From Ruminococcus flavefaciens (lineage in GTDB: Bacteria > Bacillota > Clostridia > Oscillospirales > Ruminococcaceae), in NCBI GenBank assembly GCA_002309635.1, contig DBXO01000013.1, positions 1,167-53,348 on the forward strand: a stretch of DNA of 52,182 bases. Direction: 5' to 3'. Under the pieces are notes generated by a model. The model was given only the letters and a program-made list of their open reading frames with translations. It did no database searches and was not told the DNA's origin. Below, piece by piece: positions 24,590-31,937 of this stretch; the stretch's first letter is position 1, and each line of letters begins with the position of its first letter. The translations under genes and the position numbers were made by a program.

Positions 24590-25090
24590 TTACTGCTTTT
24601 TCAAAACCATATTGCATCTGCCCCACATTTCATCACCGAAGGGGAAAGCATCGGGAGTTATACGCCTTTCTGTAAAACCTGCGCTTTCGTAGCACTTCCG
24701 CGCTCTCTCGTTTACGGTAAACACATTGAGTTGCACAGCGTCCGCTTTCAGTATATCTGTGCAGTATTCCGAGGCGAGCTGTATCATTTCCCTGCCATAG
24801 CCATTACCGCGCTGTGCAGGGTCAATAATAACAAAGGCGAGCATAGCTTCATTGTTATCATAGTTTATGGAAGTGCATATAAAGCCCACTACTGTTCCGT
24901 CATCTGTAGTAGCAACGAAAGGGCAGTCGCCGTGTCTTATGTACATATCCGCAAGGAACTGCTCAAAAACGTTCTTTTCAAGGGGATATGGAGCATGATT
25001 CGCGCTCCACATGGCGTTAGTGCGTTCATCTGTTACCCAGTTCTTTATTGCGTCGAAATCGTGGCTTGGTATGTATGGTCTAAGTCTCAT
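24590..25090 (-). CDS. RimJ/RimL-like GNAT acetyltransferase
   Basis: 166 aa, ATG 25090 with GAGGTG 6 bases upstream. The fold markers are LRPYIPSHDFDAIKNWVTDE at the start, VVGFICTSIN (motif D), LAFVIIDPAQRGNGYGREMI (acetyl-CoA loop Q/R-x-x-G-x-G) and NERARKCYESAGFTERR. It acetylates an amino group of a protein or metabolite; the substrate is unknown. It stands alone between two terminator or repeat regions. Confidence 0.9.
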   Translation of the reverse strand: MRLRPYIPSHDFDAIKNWVTDERTNAMWSANHAPYPLEKNVFEQFLADMYIRHGDCPFVATTDDGTVVGFICTSINYDNNEAMLAFVIIDPAQRGNGYGREMIQLASEYCTDILKADAVQLNVFTVNERARKCYESAGFTERRITPDAFPFGDEMWGRCNMVLKKQ

Positions 25091-25131
25091 GGTAACACCT
25101 CTTTTGAAATTCAGAATGCGAAATTAAAAAT

Positions 25132-25248
25132 TTAGGGGACCGGCGTCTCCGACGTCCCACAAAACGGGCTGTCAGGGACGCCAGCCCCTGCAAACGGTCA
25201 TTTAATATAAATATTTCGCTTTTCGGGCGGATATTATCTGCCCCTACA
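25132..25248. repeat. Composite GC-rich palindromic element with three hairpins
   Basis: Bounded by TTTAGGGG and CCCCTACA, it holds three hairpins built on GGGAC..GTCCC, GGGCTG..CAGCCC and GGGC..GCCC. It shares ends and design with 2042-2118, and its internal AACGGTCAT stretch matches the arm of 50674-50716. No coding sequence is visible. Confidence 0.6.
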
Positions 25249-25274
25249 GGGAGCGCTAAGGAGCTCCCCGCTAA

Positions 25275-27899
25275 TCACTTCTTGGAAGAAGCTCTCTGGA
25301 AGCACTTAATTACCTCAACGATAGGTACTATGCAGGCGCCTGCAAGGAATGCCCACAGATAATTTGCACCTGTGAGCGCTTCAAGTGAGAACATCTCTCT
25401 CAGTGCAGGAATAAAGAGCACAGGTATCGTCAGAACTGCCGAAAGCGCAATAGCTCCGATAAGAACTATATTTCTGCTCTTCATGGTGAATATAGAACCC
25501 TTGAGGCTTCTCATGTTCCATGCGTGAAGCATTTCGCATATGCAGAGGGTAATGAATGCCATTGTTGTACCGGCCTCGGGAGAGGTCTTCGAACCTATAA
25601 GATATGAAACAAAGGTAAGTGCTGCGATGACTGTGCCCTGCCACAGCAGATTAATTCCGAGACCGTCGGAGAAGATGTGTGAATTGCTGCTTCTTGGCTT
25701 GCGTGACATGATACCCTGCTCAGCGGGCTCCATGCCGAGAGCTATTGCAGGGAAACAGTCTGAGATAAGATTTATCCAGAGCAGGTGTACTGGGCTGAAT
25801 ATGCTCTTGCCGCCGCCGATGAACAGTGTTGCAACAAGAATGCAGAGCACCTCGCTGAGATTGCTGGAGAGCAGGAACTGTATAGCCTTGCGGATATTGT
25901 CATAGATACGTCTGCCTTCCTCCACAGCGCCTACAATAGTTGCAAAGTTATCGTCAGTGAGCACCATATCGGCCACGTTCTTGGTAACGTCTGTACCTGT
26001 GATACCCATACCGACTCCGATATCGGCACTCTTGATAGAGGGAGCATCATTTACGCCGTCGCCTGTCATAGCTGTTGTCATGTTCTTCTTGCGCCATGCG
26101 TTTACGATACGTACCTTGTGCTCGGGCTGAACTCTTGCGTATACGCTGTAGTCGCCTACGTGCTCGTTGAACTCGTCATCGGGTATCTTTGAAAGCTCCG
26201 CACCGGTTAGTGCCTGCTGACCCTCGCCGAGAATACCGAGTTCCTTTGCGATAGCAACAGCTGTATCCCTGTGGTCGCCTGTTATCATAACGGGACGTAT
26301 GCCCGCTGTGCGGCAGAGACCGATAGCGTCCTTGACTTCGGGACGGACAGGATCTATCATGCCTGTCATGCCTATGTATATAAGATCGTGCTCAAGACCC
26401 TCGGGCGAGGTATCTGCCGGAAGCTCGTCGTACTCGCGGTAAGCCGCAAGGAGAACTCTCAGAGCCTGATCTGCCATTTCCTTGTTTCTGCGGAGTATCT
26501 CAAGCTTGTCGGACTCCGTCATAATGCGGACGCCGCCCTCCTTGAACATATGTGTGCAGTTTTTCAGCACCTCGTCTGGAGCACCCTTTGTGTACTGGAT
26601 ATAGCCCTTTTCAGTCCTGTGGACTGTTGACATCATCTTTCTGAGGGAATCGAAAGGAGCCTCGGCAACTCTTGGAGTTGCAGCCTCAAGCTCGTATTTT
26701 TTAAGTCCGCACTTGTGTGCATAAGCTACGAGAGCAGCCTCTGTAGGCTCACCCGCAACCGTATCGTCGGAATTGAGAACAGCATCGCAGCAGAGAGCCA
26801 TAGCCTTTGCAAGAAGCTCCTTGTCCTCTGTGTTCTCCTGAACTACTGTCATCTTGTTCTGTGTAAGGGTACCCGTCTTGTCGGAGCATATTACCTGTGC
26901 GCAGCCAAGAGCTTCAACAGCGGTAAGTCTGCGTATGATAGCTCCGCGCTTTGACATATTGGTAACGCCTATGGAGAGGACCACCGTAACGACTGCGGCA
27001 AGTCCCTCGGGGATAGCTGCTACTGCAAGGCTTACAGCGATCATGAACGAGCTGAGGAAGCCCGGGAGAGTAATAGCGCCCTCCTTGACGAGCATCTGTA
27101 AAACATTTATACCAAGAATTATCACGCATATAACAAGTACAGCCACAGAGAGTATCTTGCTGAGCTGATCGAGGCTCTTCTGGAGAGGAGTCTCGTCATC
27201 GTCCGCATTTGCGATAGCGCCTGCGATCTTGCCCATTTCGGTCTGCATACCGGTAGCCACTACTACTGCCTCTGCACGTCCGTAGGCGATGCTGCTGCCC
27301 ATATAGAGCATATTCTTTCTGTCGCCGAGAGGCACCTCCTCGCCTGAGAGTACAGCGCTGTCCTTCTCGGACGGTACGCTCTCACCCGTCAGGGCTGATT
27401 CCTCTGCTTTCAGTGCGGCAGCTTCAAGTATACGGCAGTCTGCAGGAACATTGTCGCCTGCTTCAAGAGCAATAACGTCTCCGGGTACCAGCTCCGAGCT
27501 GGGAATAACTATCATCTCGCCCGAGCGGTATACCTTGCTCTGTGCGGCGCTCATAGCCTGCAGGGCTTCGATAGCGGATTCGGCTTTGTTCTCCTGATAT
27601 ACGCCAAGAACTGCGTTTGCTATGACTACGAACAGGATAATGAACACGTCCGCGTCAAGCTTACCCTCCGAGATGATACCGGTGATCGCCGATATTACCG
27701 CAGCTGCAATAAGAACAAGTATCATGGGGTTCTTGAACTGCTCTATGAACCTTGCCAGCAGAGTGGGCTTTGGCGGCTCGTCGAGCTTGTTCTGTCCTAC
27801 CTTTTCAAGGCGCTTTGCAGCCTCCTCCACGGTAAGACCCGAAGCCGAGCTTTCGACTTCCTTAAGGACTGATTCGGTTGATTCGAGATAGTGTTTCAT
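25275..27899 (-). CDS. P-type Ca2+-transporting ATPase (SERCA/PMCA-like)
   Basis: 874 aa, ATG 27899 with GGAGG upstream. It has an N-terminal cation-ATPase domain (SGLTVEEAAKRLEKVGQNKL), the actuator motif ALTGESVP, the transmembrane ion site AIPEGLAAVV in M4, phosphorylated Asp340 in SDKTGTLTQN, the hinge MTGDGVNDAPSIKSADIG and a six-helix C-terminal transporter domain. The PEGL motif and length fit bacterial type IIA/IIB calcium pumps such as LMCA1/YloB, which export Ca2+ with proton exchange. Ca2+ supply matters to dockerins outside the cell, but a link is speculation. Confidence 0.93.
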   Translation of the reverse strand: MKHYLESTESVLKEVESSASGLTVEEAAKRLEKVGQNKLDEPPKPTLLARFIEQFKNPMILVLIAAAVISAITGIISEGKLDADVFIILFVVIANAVLGVYQENKAESAIEALQAMSAAQSKVYRSGEMIVIPSSELVPGDVIALEAGDNVPADCRILEAAALKAEESALTGESVPSEKDSAVLSGEEVPLGDRKNMLYMGSSIAYGRAEAVVVATGMQTEMGKIAGAIANADDDETPLQKSLDQLSKILSVAVLVICVIILGINVLQMLVKEGAITLPGFLSSFMIAVSLAVAAIPEGLAAVVTVVLSIGVTNMSKRGAIIRRLTAVEALGCAQVICSDKTGTLTQNKMTVVQENTEDKELLAKAMALCCDAVLNSDDTVAGEPTEAALVAYAHKCGLKKYELEAATPRVAEAPFDSLRKMMSTVHRTEKGYIQYTKGAPDEVLKNCTHMFKEGGVRIMTESDKLEILRRNKEMADQALRVLLAAYREYDELPADTSPEGLEHDLIYIGMTGMIDPVRPEVKDAIGLCRTAGIRPVMITGDHRDTAVAIAKELGILGEGQQALTGAELSKIPDDEFNEHVGDYSVYARVQPEHKVRIVNAWRKKNMTTAMTGDGVNDAPSIKSADIGVGMGITGTDVTKNVADMVLTDDNFATIVGAVEEGRRIYDNIRKAIQFLLSSNLSEVLCILVATLFIGGGKSIFSPVHLLWINLISDCFPAIALGMEPAEQGIMSRKPRSSNSHIFSDGLGINLLWQGTVIAALTFVSYLIGSKTSPEAGTTMAFITLCICEMLHAWNMRSLKGSIFTMKSRNIVLIGAIALSAVLTIPVLFIPALREMFSLEALTGANYLWAFLAGACIVPIVEVIKCFQRASSKK

Positions 27900-27977
27900 G
27901 TTTTTCCTCCAACATCCGTCAGTACAGTGTGATTTAATGCGGCGAATTCCACATTATAACAGTACTAAACAGATATA

Positions 27978-28006
27978 ATTTTATCATTTACAGCGAAAAA
28001 AGTCAA
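27978..28006 (-). promoter_or_regulatory. Candidate promoter of the P-type ATPase gene
   Basis: On the minus strand TTGACT, 17 bases, TAAAAT, about 80 bases before the ATG. Confidence 0.5.
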
Positions 28007-28138
28007 GATATTAAAGTGTCGGCAGAGTGACAGAACTGTGTTCAAAAAGTGAAACAGAACGTTTTCAGGATAAATTGCGGTTTTCTGCACCCGAAGCCCG
28101 GTGGTCGCAGCCGCGGACGGCTTTATCCCTGACTTTTT

Positions 28139-28188
28139 TATATAAAAAAGCAAAGAAGTCCGTTCTGACCGGGAACGGACTCCTTTGC
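28139..28188 (-). terminator. Strong intrinsic terminator of the agrD transcript
   Basis: On the minus strand GCAAAGGAGTCCGTTC and GAACGGACTTCTTTGC form a 16-bp stem (one mismatch) with a 7-base loop, followed by TTTTTTAT. The only minus-strand promoter upstream is that of agrD, about 800 bases away. Confidence 0.8.
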
Positions 28189-28394
28189 TCGGGAGCTGAA
28201 GCGGAACTCCCTATATGAAAAATCACTGTATGATTTACTGCGAAACAAGCAACGGAATGGAAATTCTGATTTGCTTTTTTCAAGCGTTTTTGATAGAGAT
28301 GGTTTTTTAAGAGAGATCTGAAAGCGTCATATGTTCATTGTTTGTTCCGTATAAAGTATGACATACGTGTGATCATCATCATGTTTTTGAAGAC

Positions 28395-28438
28395 GGAAAC
28401 ATGAAACTGCCGAGCTTATCGGCAGTTTCCCGCTTTCC
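28395..28438. other. Long hairpin inside the agrD 3' region
   Basis: GAAACTGCCGA (28403-28413) and TCGGCAGTTTC (28419-28429) form a perfect 11-bp stem, extended by an outer CGGAAA/TTTCCG pairing. It has no T-run and so would be part of the RNA rather than a terminator. The surrounding 28189-28530 contains no convincing ORF on either strand. Confidence 0.45.
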
Positions 28439-28530
28439 GCTTTTGGATATGATGTATTAGAGAAGATGTGGTCTTGATCAAGCGTCAGGCATTATGACCG
28501 CTGCAAGGATCATATAGCCCGCTTTTTAGG

Positions 28531-28710
28531 TTAGCCGCCAGAAAGTGACTGCGCGATCATCAGTCTGTCCGTTTGATCCGGTGTCAGATTTAATGCAGTG
28601 TCATTTACTGGGATATGTAGGAAAGTAGAAAGTGCAGGTGCATCAATAAAGGCAAGGTTAATTGCAGCTCGGCGTATCAGATAACAAATACGCGTCGAAT
28701 GGATAGGCAT
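28531..28710 (-). CDS. Possible 59-aa ORF downstream of agrD
   Basis: ATG 28710 to TAA 28531 encodes a 59-residue sequence starting MPIHSTRICYLIRRAAINLA and ending TPDQTDRLMIAQSLSGG. The amino-acid composition looks protein-like, but no ribosome site precedes the ATG and no family is recognised. It lies 65 bases after agrD on the same strand, inside the transcript that ends at 28139. It may be an unknown peptide, a gene tail, or chance. Confidence 0.3.
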   Translation of the reverse strand: MPIHSTRICYLIRRAAINLAFIDAPALSTFLHIPVNDTALNLTPDQTDRLMIAQSLSGG

Positions 28711-28775
28711 TTCAGTGTTTTTTAATAGAGTATTGTTATGGTAGAGAATTTAGGCTGTGATATGTAAACTATTGC

Positions 28776-28931
28776 TTAGAATTTTCTGAGTTTTTTCAGG
28801 TCTTTTGGAGGGGTGGGCTGATACAGCCACCAGAAGCAGATAGAATTTGCATTCTGTTCTGCCGCCTTTACTGATTTTGAAACGATAGTTTTCATTATGA
28901 TGTTCGTGACAGCGTGCCGGGTATTCTTCAT
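28776..28931 (-). CDS. agrD: AgrD-type cyclic lactone autoinducer peptide precursor
   Basis: 51 aa from ATG 28931, with GGGAG upstream; an in-frame ATG at 28970 adds 13 residues but has no ribosome site. It shows the three-part AgrD plan: an amphipathic N-terminal helix (VTNIIMKTIVSKSVKAAEQN), a core with Cys32 (ANSICFWWLY), and a conserved C-terminal recognition tail (QPTPPKDLKKLRKF). By analogy with Listeria AgrD, where CFMFV is followed by YEP, the mature thiolactone ring is probably C32-F-W-W-L36, with unknown N-terminal extension. AgrB (31146-31730) would cleave after the core and close the ring. Confidence 0.92.
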   Translation of the reverse strand: MKNTRHAVTNIIMKTIVSKSVKAAEQNANSICFWWLYQPTPPKDLKKLRKF

Positions 28932-28992
28932 TAAAATGAACTCCCTTCTCATAAATGATTGTGCGGGCACTTTCTGGACGACGCCTAAGTAT

Positions 28993-29020
28993 ATTATATT
29001 TATAAATACGAAAAAGTCAA
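28993..29020 (-). promoter_or_regulatory. agrD promoter
   Basis: On the minus strand TTGACT, 16 bases, TATAAT, about 60 bases before the agrD ATG. It therefore separates agrD from the agrBAC operon. Confidence 0.75.
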
Positions 29021-29037
29021 TAACTTTGCACTAAACG
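29021..29037. promoter_or_regulatory. Box shared with the agrB/LRR promoter region
   Basis: Plus-strand AGTCAA-TAACTTTGCACTAAACG next to the agrD -35 aligns with AGTCAA-GCACATTTGCCTAAAGTG next to the agrB -35 (31839-31862). A candidate binding site for the LytTR regulator; TGCAAA also recurs 20 bases apart just upstream. Confidence 0.45.
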
Positions 29038-29109
29038 CCGTTTATTTGCATTTTTTATCCGTATTTTATAAATAAATGGCTTAAAATTGCCCTTTTTTAA
29101 ATATGTGTA

Positions 29110-30420
29110 TTATAATTGATTTTCAGGTATAGGTATGAGGACCTCGGTTATGAACTGACTGCCCTCGGTGTGTGCATTGAAGCTTCCGCTGTACTTTTCG
29201 CAGGCACTTGTGATATTGGACATACCTATACCCTGATGTCCCTTCTTGGTGCTGCGATAGTGGTCCTCACTGTCCGTATCCACCTTGCTGAAGCTGTTTT
29301 CGAGCAGAATGAACACGAAATGATTATGCCTTTTCAGCGAAAGGGAAACGCTGCGCTCGCCCTCGTCCAGTTCAGAGCAGGCTTCAAAAGCGTTGTCCAG
29401 AAGATTTGAGAATATTGCTGTTATATCAAGATTTGATATAAAATCTATCTGCGTGTACTCAGCATCGACAGTAAAGTTGATATTGAGCTTGTCCGCAGCT
29501 TCGAGCTTGTTGTTTATAACTACCGAGAGAATAGCGTTATCGCACTCGAATCTCGGCATGAGCTTGTCCAGCTCGGCGTTGAGGAGTTGCTTGTAATGCT
29601 GGGCTTCCTCCGCCTGATTGGCGTTTATGAGCCCCTCAAGCGAAGCAAGATGCTTTTTTACGTCATGTATGACACTCCTCGAAGCATTATACTTTTCGTT
29701 GAGCTCCCTGTAGGCATTGAGCTGTAGCTGGGACTGCTGAGTAACAAGGTCCAGCTGTTTCTCCATGCGGTAGCTCTTTGATATTTTCCGCAGAAGATAG
29801 GTGAGATACAGGTCGAATGCAAAGAATATTATCAGTATGACTATCGTCTCATAGGCGGATTCCTCATATGAGGAGGCTGACTTAAGGAAATAGTCGTTGA
29901 GTACGGCAAGAAGGATTATCTCGCCTGTGATAAGCAGCAGAAACATTACCAGCTCCTGAGAGCGGACGTTGTTCAGGCTCTTCTCCGATATGATAGTAAG
30001 GATGCTCTTCAATATGGCGAGCATGATTATCCAGCTAAGGACGGTATACGTCAGATACGGATAAATATCATAATATATCATGTCAGGCGGCGTCTTGGTA
30101 ATGAAACCGAAAAGTATCGCCGTCAGCATCTCTATAATGGCCATCGCCACCATGAATATGACAACATAGACCGCAAGCCTGAACGTAGGCTTCTTGCTGA
30201 ACATTATCGCCAGAAGCAAATAGTACGTAAATGATATGGTGAAGTTAAGAAGCGGGCGGTCTGGATCGGTGACCAGCGCCATTACGACTGATACTGCTGC
30301 CAGTATCACGATCTTTAAGGGCAGCGGACGCTTGACCTTCGGAAATAATTTTTCAAATACTATTATAATGTAAGTGTTGCTGGCTAATGTAGAAGCCAGA
30401 TGAACTAAGAAAAGAACCAT
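29110..30420 (-). CDS. agrC: AgrC-type sensor histidine kinase (GHKL)
   Basis: 436 aa, ATG 30420 with AGGGGT upstream, 3 bases after agrA. The first ~195 residues hold six hydrophobic helices, the peptide-sensing domain of AgrC. A coiled segment leads to the dimerisation helix with the phospho-His in SVIHDVKKHLASLEG. The C-terminal GHKL ATPase domain has the N box IFSNLLDNAFEAC and the G box GHQGIGMSNI. The protein would bind the extracellular thiolactone and phosphorylate the LytTR regulator encoded next to it. Confidence 0.93.
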   Translation of the reverse strand: MVLFLVHLASTLASNTYIIIVFEKLFPKVKRPLPLKIVILAAVSVVMALVTDPDRPLLNFTISFTYYLLLAIMFSKKPTFRLAVYVVIFMVAMAIIEMLTAILFGFITKTPPDMIYYDIYPYLTYTVLSWIIMLAILKSILTIISEKSLNNVRSQELVMFLLLITGEIILLAVLNDYFLKSASSYEESAYETIVILIIFFAFDLYLTYLLRKISKSYRMEKQLDLVTQQSQLQLNAYRELNEKYNASRSVIHDVKKHLASLEGLINANQAEEAQHYKQLLNAELDKLMPRFECDNAILSVVINNKLEAADKLNINFTVDAEYTQIDFISNLDITAIFSNLLDNAFEACSELDEGERSVSLSLKRHNHFVFILLENSFSKVDTDSEDHYRSTKKGHQGIGMSNITSACEKYSGSFNAHTEGSQFITEVLIPIPENQL

Positions 30421-30423
30421 AAT

Positions 30424-31149
30424 TTACCCCTGTTTGATATAGTTTTTTATAAATCTGCTGAATTCGTTGTGAAATTCCTTGAGTTTTTTTTGTGCGACCG
30501 GGACTTCTATCCCATTTGTTGTGTATAGTGTGAATCCTGTTAGTTTATCGATGTGTTCCATATTTACTATAAAGCTTTTGTGCGGTGAGGTAAAACTTTC
30601 TGAGTTGATCAGTGAGATTATATCAGAAAGACTGCCCTTTATGCAGTGCTTTTCCGATTTTGTATAGACGGTTATCCGTCGGTTTCCCGTATATTCAAAT
30701 ACGTATATGTTTTTAAGATTGAGGAGCAGCGGACCGTCTATGCCCTTGAGCTGTATAACGGGGTCTGTTTCCACAGTATCCGCTATGTACTTCATAAGCT
30801 CCCTGAGAACATTGATTATCCTTTCCTTTGTGAACGGCTTGACCACGAAATCAAAGGGGTGGACCGCATAGCTCTGCAGTGCCAGCTCCGAATGGTTTGT
30901 GACGTAAACTATCCTTGAACGCCTTGATTTCGGGCGTATCATGTGAGCGGTCTTTATGCCGTCGATACCGCTCATTTCAATATCGAGAAATATAAGGTCA
31001 AAGCTTTCCGGGCTTGCTACCAGTTTTTCACCGCTGCTGAAGCTTTGAGTTTCGATCTCTATGGAGTTTGCGTCCCGGAATTCATTAATAGCCGCCTTGA
31101 TGGAGGCTATTATCTCCTTATCGTCGTCGCAAACAGCAATACTTATCAT
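30424..31149 (-). CDS. agrA: AgrA-type LytTR response regulator
   Basis: 241 aa. ATG 31149 overlaps the agrB stop by 4 bases (ATGA). The receiver domain (1-120) has the acidic pair in VCDDDKEI, phospho-Asp in LIFLDIEMSGIDG, and the conserved Thr/Lys region (YVTNHSELA, FVVKPFTKERI). The C-terminal LytTR DNA-binding domain (about 140-240) includes NIYVFEYTGNRRITVYT and SPHKSFIVNMEHIDKLTG. LytTR regulators bind paired 9-bp sites near -35 boxes; candidate sites are described at 29021 and 31845. Confidence 0.93.
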   Translation of the reverse strand: MISIAVCDDDKEIIASIKAAINEFRDANSIEIETQSFSSGEKLVASPESFDLIFLDIEMSGIDGIKTAHMIRPKSRRSRIVYVTNHSELALQSYAVHPFDFVVKPFTKERIINVLRELMKYIADTVETDPVIQLKGIDGPLLLNLKNIYVFEYTGNRRITVYTKSEKHCIKGSLSDIISLINSESFTSPHKSFIVNMEHIDKLTGFTLYTTNGIEVPVAQKKLKEFHNEFSRFIKNYIKQG

Positions 31150-31730
31150 GTGACCGCTCCTTTTTTATTCGTAAGTCTGCCCGCAACGAGCAGTATCCCC
31201 GTAAAGAACACCGCTGCGGAAACTGTGAGCGAAAAGGTATACAGCTTACAAAAGGCAAGTGTCGCCGATAAGAACAGCGATGCAGCGGATACTGCCACAG
31301 CCCGCTTTCTGAATACGGCCCTTTCGACCGCATCAAAAGGCTTGTTGGGAGTATCAACTGGTGCAAACGTCAGAACAAGTACAGCTCCGAAGCAAAGTAT
31401 CGCCATGGAAGTAAAAAGTGCCGCTCTGCCCTGTATGAATTTTACCGATGATATCACCGCAAGCAGTATCAGCATGGACGAAAACAGGCATGCTCCCCTT
31501 GTATTTGCGTGATATCCGCCGCAGCAGCCCCGCAGGGCGGCATAAACGGCAATAAATACCAGTACCTCCGCTGCGCTATGCGTCGCCGCAGCGACTGCTA
31601 ACATCGCAGCTGAAATAAGACCTTTCATAATGACCAGCTCCAGCCCGAAACGGACTATCTCTGCGTTATCGTCATTGACGAATCCGCCAGTCAGGAGCCT
31701 GTTCATAATTGCGTCAAGCAGTTTTTCCAT
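31146..31730 (-). CDS. agrB: AgrB-type accessory gene regulator peptidase
   Basis: 194 aa, ATG 31730 with AAAGGAG upstream. Five or six hydrophobic segments surround the catalytic motif RGCCGGYHANTRGAC, with His74 and Cys81 in the spacing of the AgrB cysteine protease. AgrB removes the C-terminal tail of AgrD in the membrane and forms the thiolactone. The gene order agrB-agrA-agrC with agrD downstream on its own promoter differs from the S. aureus order BDCA. Confidence 0.93.
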   Translation of the reverse strand: MEKLLDAIMNRLLTGGFVNDDNAEIVRFGLELVIMKGLISAAMLAVAAATHSAAEVLVFIAVYAALRGCCGGYHANTRGACLFSSMLILLAVISSVKFIQGRAALFTSMAILCFGAVLVLTFAPVDTPNKPFDAVERAVFRKRAVAVSAASLFLSATLAFCKLYTFSLTVSAAVFFTGILLVAGRLTNKKGAVT

Positions 31731-31814
31731 AATAACGCTCCTTTAGGTATACTGCTCTTCAAATGTTTTACCGAACAATTGAAGAACAATAGTGTTTCAG
31801 ATTCAATTAAACTA

Positions 31815-31844
31815 ATTATATATCATAATTATGTAAAAAGTCAA
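31815..31844 (-). promoter_or_regulatory. agrBAC promoter
   Basis: On the minus strand TTGACT, 18 bases, TATAAT, about 80 bases before agrB. Its upstream edge touches the shared box. Confidence 0.7.
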
Positions 31845-31862
31845 GCACATTTGCCTAAAGTG
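31845..31862. promoter_or_regulatory. Shared operator candidate between agrBAC and the LRR-dockerin gene
   Basis: Only 18 bases (GCACATTTGCCTAAAGTG) separate the two divergent -35 boxes. The two TTGACTTTT blocks form an imperfect inverted repeat (AGTCAAGCAC ... GTGTTGACT) around ATTTGCCTAAA, which recurs at the agrD promoter. A single regulator dimer here could control both directions. Confidence 0.5.
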
Positions 31863-31891
31863 TTGACTTTTGTGCTGAAATGTTATATAAT
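31863..31891 (+). promoter_or_regulatory. Promoter of the LRR-dockerin gene
   Basis: TTGACT, 17 bases, TATAAT, 46 bases before the ATG. Confidence 0.75.
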
Positions 31892-31937
31892 CTGTTTATG
31901 GCGCAATACTGCCAAATGATAATAGGAGGTCACTACC

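Noticed and set aside
28027..28283. Two overlapping short ORFs (63 codons plus, 72 codons minus) after the P-type ATPase
   Set aside because: They overlap each other and a strong terminator hairpin and show no protein-like pattern.
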